DNA from: Roseivivax isoporae LMG 25204
GTDB taxonomy: Bacteria; Pseudomonadota; Alphaproteobacteria; Rhodobacterales; Rhodobacteraceae
Length of the DNA stretch: 64,000 nucleotides
Direction of reading: 5' to 3'
NCBI RefSeq assembly: GCF_000521865.1
Contig: NZ_JAME01000006.1
Span: 1 to 64,000 of the forward strand
Both the position numbers and the translations under genes were made by a program. Below, one piece after another: positions 29,421 through 38,443 of the stretch (positions within the stretch are counted from its first letter, which is position 1; every line of letters starts with the position of its first letter). The notes under the pieces are model-generated. The model was given only the letters and a program-made list of their open reading frames with translations. It was not told the origin of the DNA and ran no database searches.

Positions 29421-29504
29421 GGCGCATCTCCTGTCTCGCTGGCATCGATACCCCGAATATTGCGCCGACACGCATTCCATGCGACTCAGGAATTCTTGGA
29501 CCCT

Positions 29505-29519
29505 GTAAGCCAGGCTTAC
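29505..29519. promoter_or_regulatory. LysR-type operator (T-N11-A palindrome)
   Basis: Perfect 7-base inverted repeat GTAAGCC-A-GGCTTAC, which contains a T-N11-A core typical of LysR boxes. It ends 2 bases before the LysR ATG and 85 bases upstream of the divergent 39-aa gene start. A half-site GTAAGCC recurs at 29615 inside the LysR gene. Confidence 0.6.
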
Positions 29520-29521
29520 GC

Positions 29522-30391
29522 ATGCCCCATCGCCTGCCCGCGCTCTCGGCCCTCAAAGCCTTTCATTTCTTTGCAGAAACCGGCTCCGCGACCCGTGCAG
29601 GCGCAGCGATGAATGTAAGCCACGCTGCGGTCAGCCAGCAATTGCGCAACCTCGAGGCGCATCTCGGCGTGCGGCTGATCGACCGCGCGGGCCGCACCCT
29701 GACGCTGACGCCCGAGGGCCGCCAGCTGGCCGAAGCGCTCGCAGCGGGGTTCGGACGCATCGCCGAGGCGGTGGAGGCGCTGACCGGCGCCGACGCGGAC
29801 CGGCCACTGCACGTCTCGACGACCCCGAGCTTTGCCGCGAACTGGCTGATGCCGCGGCTCGCGGGATTTCGCATGGCCCATCCCGAGATCGACATCATGA
29901 TCGACCCGACGCCCGCCATGAACGACCCGGTCCCCGGCGGCATCGACGTGGCGCTGCGCTACGGCGACGGCGGCTGGCCCGGGCTGACGAGCGAGCCGCT
30001 GCTGACCTCGCCGATCTGGATCGTCGCCGCGCCCGAGCTGATCGGCGACCTGGTGCCGGAGCGGCCGCAGGACCTGCTCGCCTTCCCGTGGCTGCAGGAA
30101 CTCGGCACGACCGAGGCGACGGAATGGTTCGCGCAGCACGGCGTCACCGGGCGGCGCGCCAAGGGCGTCGTGCACGTGCCGGGCAACCTCATGCTCGACG
30201 GCGCACGCAACGGCCAGGGCATCGTCGTGACCACCCGCGTCTCGGTGGAGGAGGACGTGCGCGCGGGGCGCCTGCGGCTCCTCTTCGAGGAGCGCCGGCA
30301 CGGCGGGTACCACATCGTCACCGCGCCGGGGGTGCCCCGGCGTCCGCTTGCCGATTTCCTGCGCTGGCTCAGGCGCGAGGCGGGCCTCTGA
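29522..30391 (+). CDS. LysR-family transcriptional regulator (GcvA-like)
   Basis: 289 residues. N-terminal winged helix-turn-helix (LSALKAFHFFAETGSATRAG, NVSHAAVSQQLRNLEAHLGV), then a periplasmic-binding-like ligand domain with the GcvA-type WLMPRLAGFRMAHPEID and DVALRYGDGGWPG. Divergent from two small basic proteins, which are its probable targets. A perfect LysR box lies against its start codon, pointing to autoregulation. Confidence 0.92.
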   Translation: MPHRLPALSALKAFHFFAETGSATRAGAAMNVSHAAVSQQLRNLEAHLGVRLIDRAGRTLTLTPEGRQLAEALAAGFGRIAEAVEALTGADADRPLHVSTTPSFAANWLMPRLAGFRMAHPEIDIMIDPTPAMNDPVPGGIDVALRYGDGGWPGLTSEPLLTSPIWIVAAPELIGDLVPERPQDLLAFPWLQELGTTEATEWFAQHGVTGRRAKGVVHVPGNLMLDGARNGQGIVVTTRVSVEEDVRAGRLRLLFEERRHGGYHIVTAPGVPRRPLADFLRWLRREAGL

Positions 30392-30400
30392 GACGAGAAA

Positions 30401-30426
30401 GGCGCGCCGGATGTCTCCGGCGCGCC
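30401..30426. terminator. Bidirectional hairpin between convergent genes
   Basis: An 11-bp perfect stem (GGCGCGCCGGA with TCCGGCGCGCC) around TGTC, between the LysR gene and the convergent carboxypeptidase gene. The minus-strand tail is TTTCTCGTCTC; the plus-strand side is not T rich. Confidence 0.65.
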
Positions 30427-30461
30427 AAGGTCACGTCCCTCGTGTGTCTTTTGTTGTTGTC

Positions 30462-32000
30462 TCAGCTGGGCCCGATCATGAAGCAGGTCACCTGCTGCGC
30501 CTGCAGGCGCCGGCAGGCGAGGTCCGCCATCTCGCGCGTCATGCCCATGAAGTTCGCGTCGTAGCCGCCGGGGCGGTCCACCACCTTGCGCAGGCTGCCG
30601 TCGAGCGACGACATCTCCGACAGGGCGGTCTTCACCAGCACCTTCTCGGCGGCGTAGCGGCTGGGGAAGCGGCCCACGTTGATGCCCCAGTGGCGTCCGC
30701 CCGAGGTCGACACCCGGCTCACCACCTCCGTGGCCTCGGGCTGCGGCGTGGCGACCGCGTCGGCATCGACCGACGCGAGCGTCACCTGCGCCATCTCGAC
30801 CGGGCGGGCCCGGGGCGCGACCGAGGCGCCGGGCGCGACGGCCGTGGCCACCGCCGCCTCGACGGCCTGCGCGACGATCTCGGATTCCGCCTCGACCACC
30901 TGTTCGGCCGCGGCGATCTGTTCGGCCGCCGCCACCTCCTGCGCCTCGGCGATCACCGTCTCGATGTCCAGCTGGACCTCGGCGACGAGCGGCGCGGGCT
31001 CGGGCTCGGATCCCGGCCGCAGCATCGGCCGCAGGCTGCGCGTGGTCGCGGCCGATGCCATGCGCACCGCCTTGCCGTAATTCCCGAGCGAGGGATCGGA
31101 ATCGCGTGCGACCTCGATGTTCAGGCCCGAATTGCCCATGTAGCCCGGCCGGCCCGGCGCGCTGAAGGCGACCCGGTTCGGCGCCTTCTGGAAGCCCAGT
31201 TCGAGCAGCTTTGCCACCTGCGCGTTGCGCGACGCTGTGGAGTTGCCGCCGAAGACCGTCGCGATCACCCGCTCGCCGCCGCGCTCCGCCGACGCCACGA
31301 GGTTGAAACCCGCCGCACGGGTATAGCCCGTCTTGATGCCGTCGGCGCCGGCGTAGCTTTCCAGCATCCGCCGGTTGGTGTGCGACACCATCCGCACGCC
31401 CGCATCCGCCGTCACCCGGCTGAACAGGTTGTAGTATTCGGGGTAGTCGTAGAGTACGTGGCGCCCGAGGATCGTCATGTCGCGCGCGGTTGACAGGTGG
31501 CCCTCCTCGGTCAGACCGTGCGCGTTCTTGAACGTGGTGCGCGTCATGCCCAGCGCCTTGGCGGTGCGGTTCATGCGCCGCGCAAAGGCCGCCTCGGAGC
31601 CCGAGATCGCCTCGCCGATCGCGGTGGCGGCGTCGTTGGCGGACTTCACCGCCGCCGCCCGCACGAGGTAGCGCAACTGGATCTTCTGACCCGCCCGGAG
31701 CCCCAGCTTGGAGGGCGGCTCGGACGCCGCGTTCCGCGACACCGTCACCATCGTGTCCATGCTGAGTTCGCCGTGCTCCACCGCCTCGAAGGCGATGTAG
31801 AGCGTCATCATCTTTGTCAGCGACGCCGGATGGAGCCGCGTGTCCGCATTCTCAGAGTAATAGACCTCACCGGATCGCGCATCCATGACCATGCCCGCGT
31901 AGGGCGCCGCCCGCGCCGCCAGCGGGATCAGGACAAGGAACCAGATTGCCGTGAGAATCAACAGACCGGTATGGCCCGGCCGCCTGCGCCGTCCCGTCAC
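30462..32000 (-). CDS. D-alanyl-D-alanine carboxypeptidase with C-terminal SPOR domain
   Basis: 512 residues. Signal peptide (RRRR then LLILTAIWFLVLIPLA, cut near ARA). Peptidase S11 (PBP5/6) domain with catalytic SLTK (about 60-63), SAN (about 120) and KTG (about 222). Trims the terminal D-Ala from peptidoglycan peptides in the periplasm. A Glu/Ala-rich linker (about 345-430) leads to a SPOR domain (WGINVGRFPSRYAAEK... to the end) that binds denuded glycan at septa. A GTG start at 32000 follows AGAAGG; a TTG at 32024 is also possible. Confidence 0.9.
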   Translation of the reverse strand: MTGRRRRPGHTGLLILTAIWFLVLIPLAARAAPYAGMVMDARSGEVYYSENADTRLHPASLTKMMTLYIAFEAVEHGELSMDTMVTVSRNAASEPPSKLGLRAGQKIQLRYLVRAAAVKSANDAATAIGEAISGSEAAFARRMNRTAKALGMTRTTFKNAHGLTEEGHLSTARDMTILGRHVLYDYPEYYNLFSRVTADAGVRMVSHTNRRMLESYAGADGIKTGYTRAAGFNLVASAERGGERVIATVFGGNSTASRNAQVAKLLELGFQKAPNRVAFSAPGRPGYMGNSGLNIEVARDSDPSLGNYGKAVRMASAATTRSLRPMLRPGSEPEPAPLVAEVQLDIETVIAEAQEVAAAEQIAAAEQVVEAESEIVAQAVEAAVATAVAPGASVAPRARPVEMAQVTLASVDADAVATPQPEATEVVSRVSTSGGRHWGINVGRFPSRYAAEKVLVKTALSEMSSLDGSLRKVVDRPGGYDANFMGMTREMADLACRRLQAQQVTCFMIGPS

Positions 32001-32104
32001 GATGTTCCGCCTTCTCTGCCTCAACGCCCCCGATGTTTCGGTGGGCTGCTCGCTCTAGTTTTTTTAACGTGGTCCGACTGACGCGAACCTTTACCGCCGA
32101 TCGC

Positions 32105-32132
32105 ATGATAGCACAGGAAAAGCGGCTCGCAA
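32105..32132 (-). promoter_or_regulatory. Candidate promoter of the carboxypeptidase gene
   Basis: On the minus strand TTGCGA (32127-32132), a 16-base spacer and TATCAT (32105-32110), with an extended TG just before the -10. The 250-base leader region 32001-32254 otherwise holds no gene I can support. Confidence 0.4.
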
Positions 32133-32254
32133 AGCACTCCAATGCATGAATTTTTCCCAGTCGCGCCTTGGCGATGCACCAGATCTTGTCGTTCCGTGGC
32201 CCCACGCACACCACTTCGGCGATCGCGCCAAAAGAGTGGCAACGCCCTCGCGAC

Positions 32255-32953
32255 TCACCCGAGCGCGGCGACGAGATCCGGCAGCGCGCCGAGGTCCGCC
32301 ACCTCGCGGTAGCGCGGTGCCTCGGGGGCCTCCGCATGCTCGAGATCCCAGGCGAGGTCGTGCGGCACGAAAACGCCCCAGGCCCCCGCCTCGATCGCCG
32401 GCCGGACATCGGATTTCATCGAGTTGCCGACCATCATCGCGCCCTCCGCCCCGCCCGGGGTGGTGGCGAAGATCCGCGTGTAGGTCGCGGGCCGCTTGTC
32501 CGACACGATCTCGACCCGCGAGAAATGCGCGCCGAGGCCCGACTGCGCCAGCTTGCGCTCCTGGTGCAGCAGGTCGCCCTTGGTGATGAGGACGATGTGG
32601 TGGCTCGCGGACAGGGCCGCGACCGTGTCCGCCGCATGCGGCAGGAGCTCGACGGGATGGTCCAGCATCTCGCGCCCGGCCTCGAGAAGCTCGGCGATCA
32701 CGTGCCCCGGCACCCGCCCCTCGGTCACCTCGACCGCGGTCTCGATCATCGACAGCACGAATCCCTTCACGCCGAATCCGTAATGGCCGATGTTGCGCCG
32801 CTCCGCCTCGAGCAGCCGCCGGTCGAGGTCGGGCGCGTCGCAATGCGCGGCGAGAAGCGACCGGAACCGGTCCTGCGTCAGCTGGTAGAACCGTTCGTTG
32901 TGCCAGAGGGTGTCGTCGGCATCGAAGGCGATGGTCTGAAGCGCGGTCGTCAT
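32255..32953 (-). CDS. HAD-family hydrolase (HAD-IA, YjjG-like)
   Basis: 232 residues. The nucleophile motif is FDADDTLWHNE (Asp in DADDT), motif II is LITKGD (about 122), and motif III/IV is MMVGNSMKSD (about 173) with the metal-binding acid. A cap of about 65 residues lies between motifs I and II. Phosphatase of small substrates; the substrate is not predictable. Divergent from clpS. Confidence 0.9.
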   Translation of the reverse strand: MTTALQTIAFDADDTLWHNERFYQLTQDRFRSLLAAHCDAPDLDRRLLEAERRNIGHYGFGVKGFVLSMIETAVEVTEGRVPGHVIAELLEAGREMLDHPVELLPHAADTVAALSASHHIVLITKGDLLHQERKLAQSGLGAHFSRVEIVSDKRPATYTRIFATTPGGAEGAMMVGNSMKSDVRPAIEAGAWGVFVPHDLAWDLEHAEAPEAPRYREVADLGALPDLVAALG

Positions 32954-33064
32954 GAATCGTGACTTTCTGATCTCCGGCGAGTCTGTCTCAACCCTTTTCT
33001 AGTCTATGTCACCCATTATATGTTGCGTTCGATCCCGCATCCGACACGGACAGCCCCCGTCCTC

Positions 33065-33433
33065 ATGACACATCCGACCCCGACCTTCCGCCACACGACA
33101 AGCAGCGCCGCGACTCCGCCCGGTCGCGACGGCGGCAAGGACGAGACCGGCGTCGTCGTCGACACGAAGCCGCGGACCAAGCGTCCCCCGCTCTACAAGG
33201 TCCTGCTCCTGAACGACGACTACACGCCCATGGAATTCGTGGTGCACGTGCTCGAGCGATTCTTCGGCATGACCCACGCGCAGGCGTTCGAGGTCATGCT
33301 CACCGTCCACAAGAAGGGCGTGGCGGTCGTGGGCGTCTTCAGCCACGAGATCGCCGAGACCAAGGTGGGCCAGGTGATGGATTTCGCCCGGCGCCACCAG
33401 CACCCCCTGCAATGCACAATGGAAAAGGAGTGA
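33065..33433 (+). CDS. clpS: ClpS, adaptor of ClpAP protease
   Basis: 122 residues from [12 protein letters not shown], or 137 from an ATG at 33020. I prefer the later start because the earlier ATG sits in a -10-like TTATAT (33016-33021). Neither has a ribosome-binding site. A disordered N-terminus (about 1-40) precedes the N-degron-binding core: [20 protein letters not shown], containing the Asn-Asp pair that grips the N-terminal residue, and the ClpA-contact region [10 protein letters not shown]. Delivers N-degron substrates to ClpA. A clpA gene is not adjacent. Confidence 0.92.
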   Translation: MTHPTPTFRHTTSSAATPPGRDGGKDETGVVVDTKPRTKRPPLYKVLLLNDDYTPMEFVVHVLERFFGMTHAQAFEVMLTVHKKGVAVVGVFSHEIAETKVGQVMDFARRHQHPLQCTMEKE

Positions 33434-33464
33434 TCCCGGTCACCGCGCCCGGATCTCCGACCCG

Positions 33465-34457
33465 ATGTCCCGCTCCCGCCTGAACCACGCGCTCGACACG
33501 GGCGCGCTCGCGCTGCCCACCGAGGGCCGCATCGTCGTGTTCGGCCTGCCGGGTGACGCCGAGCTGCCCGACATCGCCCCTGAGCGGATCGAGGTGGTGC
33601 AGCCGTTCTTTCCGGACCGCGCCACCCTGACCGCGCGCGGCGTCCGCTGCGTCGCTGCGCCGGAGGGCCGGTACGCCGCGGCCGTCGTGACCCTGCCGCG
33701 GGCACGCGAACGCGCCATGACCTGGATCGCCGAGGCCGCGGCCGCGACCGACGGGCCGGTGGTGGTCGACGGCGCGCGCACCGACGGCGCCGACGCGATG
33801 CTCAAGGCCTGTCGCGCGCGCGCGACCGTCGCGCCGCCCGTGGCCAAGGCGCACGGCAAGGTCTTCCTGTTCGACGCCGACGCGACGGCCTTCGCCGACT
33901 GGCACCGCGGACCCGCGGCGCTGCCCTCGGGCTGGATCACGGCGCCGGGCGTGTTCTCGGCCGACGGTCCCGATCCGGCGTCCGAGGCGCTGGCCGCGGC
34001 CCTGCCCGCGATCCCCGGGCAAACCGTGGCGGACCTCGGCGGCGGCTGGGGCTACCTCGCGCGGCGGATGCTCGATCGGTCCCCCGACATCGCGGCCCTG
34101 CACGTGGTCGAGGCCGACGCGGTCGCTCTCGACTGCGCGCGCCGCAACGTCACGGATCCGCGCGCGGCCTTCCACTGGGCCGACGCCACCACGTGGCGGC
34201 CCCCCGCGGGCCTCGACGCCGTCGTGATGAATCCGCCCTTCCACGCCGGCCGGCAGCCCGATCAGGCACTCGGGCGCGCCTTCATCGCCGCGGCGGCCGG
34301 AATGCTGGCGCCCACCGGCGCGCTCTGGCTCGTGGCGAACCGCCACCTGCCCTACGAGACCACCCTTGCGGAGCGTTTCCGCGATGTGTCAGAGGCGGGC
34401 GGCGACACGCGTTTCAAGATCCTGCACGCCGCCCGGCCCTGCCGCGCCGCCGCGTGA
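33465..34457 (+). CDS. Class I SAM methyltransferase, RsmC-like
   Basis: 330 residues. An N-terminal degenerate methyltransferase-like half (about 1-160) and a C-terminal catalytic half with the SAM loop VADLGGGWGYLARRML (about 188-203) and the substrate motif NPPF (about 257-260), the architecture of RsmC, the 16S rRNA G1207 N2-methyltransferase. NPPF supports base methylation in RNA or DNA. Starts 31 bases after clpS and may be co-transcribed with the SDR 19 bases downstream. Confidence 0.85.
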   Translation: MSRSRLNHALDTGALALPTEGRIVVFGLPGDAELPDIAPERIEVVQPFFPDRATLTARGVRCVAAPEGRYAAAVVTLPRARERAMTWIAEAAAATDGPVVVDGARTDGADAMLKACRARATVAPPVAKAHGKVFLFDADATAFADWHRGPAALPSGWITAPGVFSADGPDPASEALAAALPAIPGQTVADLGGGWGYLARRMLDRSPDIAALHVVEADAVALDCARRNVTDPRAAFHWADATTWRPPAGLDAVVMNPPFHAGRQPDQALGRAFIAAAAGMLAPTGALWLVANRHLPYETTLAERFRDVSEAGGDTRFKILHAARPCRAAA

Positions 34458-34476
34458 CCTGCCAGGGAGCCCCGGC

Positions 34477-35277
34477 ATGAGCTTTTCCATCGAAGGCAAG
34501 ACCGCCATCGTCACCGGGGCCGCGAACGGCGTCGGGCTCGCCATCGCGCGCCATTTTGTCGAGAAGGGGGCGAACGTGATGTTCGCCGACATCGACGAGG
34601 GCCGCCTGATGAAGGAGGTGGGCAAGCAGGCCGAGGAGGCGCGCATGCGCTACTTCGCCGGCGACCTCCGCGAACGGCTGACGCTGGCGAACCTCCTGTC
34701 GGCGACGCTCGACTCCTTCGACCGGGTCGACATCCTCGTGAACGGCTCGCGCCAGATGATGCCGACCGATCCGCTCGACATGGACGACACCTCGGTCGAG
34801 ACGCTGATGGACCAGAACCTGATGACCGCGCTGCGCCTCTCGCAGCAGGTGGCCAAGCGGATGATCAAGCAGGCCGAGGGCCAGGAGGGCGGACAGGCGG
34901 GCGCCATCGTCAACCTGTCGTCCATCGCGGCACGGCGCACGCATCCCTCGCTCCTCGGCTACTCGGTGTCCTGCGCGGCGCTCGACCAGATGACGCGATC
35001 GCTGGCGGTGGCGCTGGCGCCGCACCGCATCCGCGTCAACGCGGTGTCCTTCGGGTCGGTGATGTCGGCGAGCCTCAAGCAGACGCTCAAGGACCACCGC
35101 GAATACCGCGGCGACATCGAGGAGCACACGCCGCTCGGGCGCATCGCGTCGCCGGACGAGCTGACCGAGGCGGTGCAGTTCCTGTGCTCGGATTCCGCGC
35201 GTTTCGTCACCGGCCAGATCATGACCGTGGACGGCGGGCGCACCCTGCTCGACCCGGTCGCGGCCCCTGCGCACTGA
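34477..35277 (+). CDS. SDR-family protein with altered catalytic motif
   Basis: 266 residues. Rossmann core TGAANGVGLAIARHF (about 13-27) is intact, as are the C-terminal GxxxGQIMTVDGGRTLLD features. But the active-site YxxxK reads YSVSC (about residues 162-166, Lys replaced by Cys), and the NNAG loop reads VNGSRQM. Both changes are seen directly in the DNA (TGC codon). It may be a binding or regulatory paralogue rather than a dehydrogenase. It sits between the RsmC-like gene and hemF. Confidence 0.85.
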   Translation: MSFSIEGKTAIVTGAANGVGLAIARHFVEKGANVMFADIDEGRLMKEVGKQAEEARMRYFAGDLRERLTLANLLSATLDSFDRVDILVNGSRQMMPTDPLDMDDTSVETLMDQNLMTALRLSQQVAKRMIKQAEGQEGGQAGAIVNLSSIAARRTHPSLLGYSVSCAALDQMTRSLAVALAPHRIRVNAVSFGSVMSASLKQTLKDHREYRGDIEEHTPLGRIASPDELTEAVQFLCSDSARFVTGQIMTVDGGRTLLDPVAAPAH

Positions 35278-35352
35278 CCCGCGCCCGCGTCCCGCTCTTG
35301 CGAGCGCTCCGATGCCCCGGCTAGGAAGAAGCCGGACAGGAGAGGACGCCAG

Positions 35353-36243
35353 ATGACCGAAGAGATGGGGCCGGAAAAGGCCCGTGCCAGCGCATGGTTC
35401 CGGGAACTGCGCGACGCCATCGTCGCAGCCTTCGAGGATGTCGAGACGCGCCATGACGGCCCCGGTGCGGACCTGCCCGCTGGCCGGTTCGAGGTGACCG
35501 AGACGCGGCGCGCCTCGGATGACGGATCGGACGCGGGCGGCGGGCTCATGAGCGTGATGCGCGGCGGCCGCGTGTTCGAGAAGGTCGGGGTAAACGTCTC
35601 GACGGTCTATGGCACGCTCGGCGCCCGTGCGCAGGCGGCCATGGCCGCGCGCAAGGGCATTCCCGGCATGGCGGACGACCCGCGCTTCTGGGCGAGCGGC
35701 ATCAGCCTCGTCGCGCACATGCGCAACCCGCACGTCCCGGCCGTGCACATGAACACGCGCATGTTCTGGACGCCGCATGCCTGGTGGTTCGGCGGCGGAT
35801 CGGACCTGAATCCCTGCATCGAATATGCCGAGGACACGGCGCATTTCCACGGCCAGCAGCAGGCGCATCTCGATCCCCACGGACCCGACCACTATCCGCG
35901 CCTCAAGGCTTGGGCGGACGAGTATTTCTACATTCCACACCGCGGACGCGCGCGCGGGGTCGGCGGCATCTTCATGGACGACCATTCCACGGGGGACTGG
36001 GAGGCGGACTTCGCGCTGACGCAGGACATCGGCCGGGCGTTCCTGCCCGCCTACCTGCCCCTCGTCGACCGCCGCCGCGTCCAGCCCTGGACCGAGGCGG
36101 ACCGCGACACGCAGCTCGTGCACCGCGGGCTCTACGCGGAATACAACCTCGTCTACGACCGCGGCACCAAGTTCGGGCTTGAGACCGGGCACGACGCGAA
36201 CGCGGTGCTCATGTCGCTTCCGCCCCTCGCGAAATGGGTCTGA
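35353..36243 (+). CDS. hemF: HemF, oxygen-dependent coproporphyrinogen III oxidase
   Basis: 296 residues. Uses O2 to convert coproporphyrinogen III to protoporphyrinogen IX in the cytoplasm. PHVPAVHMNTRMFWT (about 131-145), WWFGGGSDLNPCI (about 148-160) and the C-terminal KFGLETGHDANAVLMSLPP are diagnostic. AGGAGAGGACGCCAG lies ahead of the ATG. Third haem gene in the window, about 21 kb from hemC/hemE. Confidence 0.96.
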   Translation: MTEEMGPEKARASAWFRELRDAIVAAFEDVETRHDGPGADLPAGRFEVTETRRASDDGSDAGGGLMSVMRGGRVFEKVGVNVSTVYGTLGARAQAAMAARKGIPGMADDPRFWASGISLVAHMRNPHVPAVHMNTRMFWTPHAWWFGGGSDLNPCIEYAEDTAHFHGQQQAHLDPHGPDHYPRLKAWADEYFYIPHRGRARGVGGIFMDDHSTGDWEADFALTQDIGRAFLPAYLPLVDRRRVQPWTEADRDTQLVHRGLYAEYNLVYDRGTKFGLETGHDANAVLMSLPPLAKWV

Positions 36244-36252
36244 GCGCCGCGC

Positions 36253-36795
36253 TCAGACCCTGCGCCACGTCCCCGGCGCGATCCCGTCGAGCGTCCAGTC
36301 GCCGACCGACCACCGCACGAGCCTGAGGCATGGCAAACCCACATGGGCGCACATGCGCCGCACCTGCCGGTTGCGCCCCTCGGTCAGCGACAGCTCGAGC
36401 CAGGCGTCGGGCACGCTCTTGCGGAACCGCACCGGCGGGTCGCGCGGCCAGAGCGCGGGCGGCGCGATGAGCCGCGCGCGTGCAGGCCGGGTCGGCCCGT
36501 CCTTCAGCACCACGCCCCGGCGCAGCGCCTCGAGGCTTGCCTCGTCGGGCGTGCCCTCGACCTGAACGAGGTAGGTCTTGGGCCGCTTGTGCCGCGGGTC
36601 GGCGATGCGCGCCTGCAGACGTCCGTCATCGGTCAGGACGAGAAGCCCCTCGCTGTCGCGGTCGAGCCGCCCGGCAGGGTAGACGCCCTTCACGTCCACG
36701 TAGCGCGACAGGGTGGGCCGCGCCGATCCCTCCGTCCCGCGATCGGTGAACTGCGAAAGGACGCCGAAGGGCTTGTTGAACAGGATCACCGTCAC
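36253..36795 (-). CDS. rluE: RluE, 23S rRNA pseudouridine synthase
   Basis: 180 residues. Lacks an S4 domain and aligns over its whole length with E. coli RluE (YmfC): [32 protein letters not shown] with the catalytic Asp, then [15 protein letters not shown] and [10 protein letters not shown]. Modifies U2457 of 23S rRNA in E. coli. The GTG start overlaps the tadA stop by GTGA, which decides the start. Confidence 0.92.
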   Translation of the reverse strand: MTVILFNKPFGVLSQFTDRGTEGSARPTLSRYVDVKGVYPAGRLDRDSEGLLVLTDDGRLQARIADPRHKRPKTYLVQVEGTPDEASLEALRRGVVLKDGPTRPARARLIAPPALWPRDPPVRFRKSVPDAWLELSLTEGRNRQVRRMCAHVGLPCLRLVRWSVGDWTLDGIAPGTWRRV

Positions 36796-37262
36796 GGCGC
36801 GTCCCCCCCCGGCAAGCGCCGCGCGACGAAGAAGTCGCGCAGCAGCGTCTCTGCCTCGCGCGCGGACAGGCCGTCGTAGATCTCGGGCACGTGGTGGCAT
36901 TGCGGGTGCGCGAACACCCGGGCCCCGGCGGCGACACCGCCCGATTTCGGGTCGGCCGCGCCGTAATATAGCCGCGAAATCCGCGCAAACGAGAGCGCGG
37001 TCGCGCACATGGCGCAGGGCTCCAGCGTGACGTAGAGATCGTGGTCCGGCAACCGCTCCGACCCGGCCGCCCTGCAGGCCGCGCGCAGGGCGAGGATCTC
37101 GGCATGTGCGGTCGGGTCGCACAATTCGCGGGTCCGGTTGCCGGCCGAGGCGACGACCGACCCGCCGGGCGCGACGACGACGGCGCCCACGGGCACCTCG
37201 CCGCGCATGGCGGCGGCGCGCGCCTCGGCAAGCGCGAGATCCATGTGGCTCCGGAACCGCAT
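36792..37262 (-). CDS. tadA: TadA, tRNA(Arg) adenosine-34 deaminase
   Basis: 156 residues. Zinc-dependent deaminase that makes inosine at the wobble position of tRNA-Arg(ACG). The zinc and proton-shuttle motifs AHAEIL (about 60) and EPCAMC (about 89) are intact. Start [14 protein letters not shown] matches the usual family N-terminus; MDLALAEA six codons later is an alternative. It is divergent from rluB and coupled to rluE. Confidence 0.93.
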   Translation of the reverse strand: MRFRSHMDLALAEARAAAMRGEVPVGAVVVAPGGSVVASAGNRTRELCDPTAHAEILALRAACRAAGSERLPDHDLYVTLEPCAMCATALSFARISRLYYGAADPKSGGVAAGARVFAHPQCHHVPEIYDGLSAREAETLLRDFFVARRLPGGDAP

Positions 37263-37364
37263 GAGGCGCTTTACCGCGTCGCGCGCGCCGATGCCAACGG
37301 AACGGCGCGCGATTGTGCGTGCGCCCCCTTTCCGGACGCGGCGCAACCGGCTAGAGCCACGGGC

Positions 37365-38162
37365 ATGAAGAAACCCACCCCTCCCGGCGACCGCATCGCG
37401 AAGGTCATCGCGCGCGCGGGTCTCGCGTCCCGCCGCGAGGCCGAGCGCCTGATCGAGGCGCGCCGCGTCACCGTGAACGGCACGGTGATCGACAGCCCCG
37501 CGCTGAACGTCACCTCCGCCGACCGCATCACCGTCGACGGACGGCCGCTGGGTGCGGCCGAGGCGCCGCGGCTCTGGCGCTACCACAAGCCTTCGGGGCT
37601 CGTGTCGACGACGCGCGACGAACAGGGCCGGCCGACGATCTTCGACGCCCTGCCCGAGGACATGCCGCGGGTGATGAGCGTCGGACGGCTCGACCTCAAT
37701 TCCGAGGGCCTGCTGCTCCTGACCAATGACGGCGGGATCAAGCGGCAGCTGGAACTTCCGTCGACCGGCTGGCTGCGCCGCTACCGGGTGCGGGTGAACG
37801 GCTCGCCCTCCGACGCCACGTTCGAGCCGCTGCGGCAGGGAATCGAGGTCGACGGCATCCGCTTCCAGCCGATGATCATCACGCTCGACCGCCAGCAGGG
37901 CGCCAACGCCTGGCTGACGATCGGCCTGCGCGAGGGCAAGAACCGCGAGATCCGCCGCGCCATGGCGGATGTGGGCCTGAGCGTGAACCGGCTGATCCGC
38001 GTGTCCTACGGCCCGTTCCAGCTGGGCCAGCTCGGCCGCGGCGAGGTCGAGGAGGTTCGGCCGCGCATCGTGCGCGACCAGCTCGGGCTCGATGCCGCCA
38101 CGCCGCAGGCCGACGGCACGCCGCCCCCGCGCAAGCCGAAACGGGCGCCGCGCCGCCGCTGA
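37365..38162 (+). CDS. rluB: RluB-type 23S rRNA pseudouridine synthase
   Basis: 265 residues. An S4 RNA-binding domain (DRIAKVIARAGLASRREAE, about 8-26) is followed by the RsuA/RluB catalytic core with GRLDLNSEGLLLLTNDGG (about 107-124) and EGKNREIRRAM. A basic Pro-rich tail (PPPRKPKRAPRRR) ends the protein. RluB modifies U2605 of 23S rRNA in E. coli. The alternatives RsuA/RluF are less likely, given the length and the tail. Confidence 0.9.
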   Translation: MKKPTPPGDRIAKVIARAGLASRREAERLIEARRVTVNGTVIDSPALNVTSADRITVDGRPLGAAEAPRLWRYHKPSGLVSTTRDEQGRPTIFDALPEDMPRVMSVGRLDLNSEGLLLLTNDGGIKRQLELPSTGWLRRYRVRVNGSPSDATFEPLRQGIEVDGIRFQPMIITLDRQQGANAWLTIGLREGKNREIRRAMADVGLSVNRLIRVSYGPFQLGQLGRGEVEEVRPRIVRDQLGLDAATPQADGTPPPRKPKRAPRRR

Positions 38163-38235
38163 TTGCGGCAGTCTTTCCCGAATCCTTCCCGTCTCCGGCC
38201 CCGATTTTGCCGCGAATCGCAGGCATCTCGGGACC

Positions 38236-38433
38236 ATGTTGATCACGTCCGTCGCCATCCTCATCGCCGTCGTGTCGGCCGCGCTCGCCGTCCTCTCCAT
38301 GCGGGAGGTCGCCAGCGGGACCGCGCTCCTGATGCGGTCGGGCGTGCGGCGGACGCTGCGGTCGGGACGGCTGGCGCCCACGATCGCGTTCGTCTGCCTG
38401 TGGCTGATGATCTTCGGCCTGAGCTTCGCGTGA
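38236..38433 (+). CDS. Small two-helix membrane protein (65 aa)
   Basis: MLITSVAILIAVVSAALAVL begins a first membrane helix, then a basic loop (REVASGTALLMRSGVRRTLRS), then a second helix (about 49-64, TIAFVCLWLMIFGLSF). No family recognised. It ends just before AGGAGG and the first XpaC-like gene, so it is probably the first gene of the stress cluster. Confidence 0.7.
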   Translation: MLITSVAILIAVVSAALAVLSMREVASGTALLMRSGVRRTLRSGRLAPTIAFVCLWLMIFGLSFA

Positions 38434-38443
38434 GGAGGTGACC

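Noticed and set aside
33020-33064. The earlier ATG as the clpS start
   Set aside because: It lies within a -10-like TTATAT and has no ribosome-binding site; the later ATG fits better, although neither is strongly supported.
37041-37364. N-terminal extension of rluB
   Set aside because: It runs antisense through tadA and the S4 domain begins right after MKKPTPPGD.
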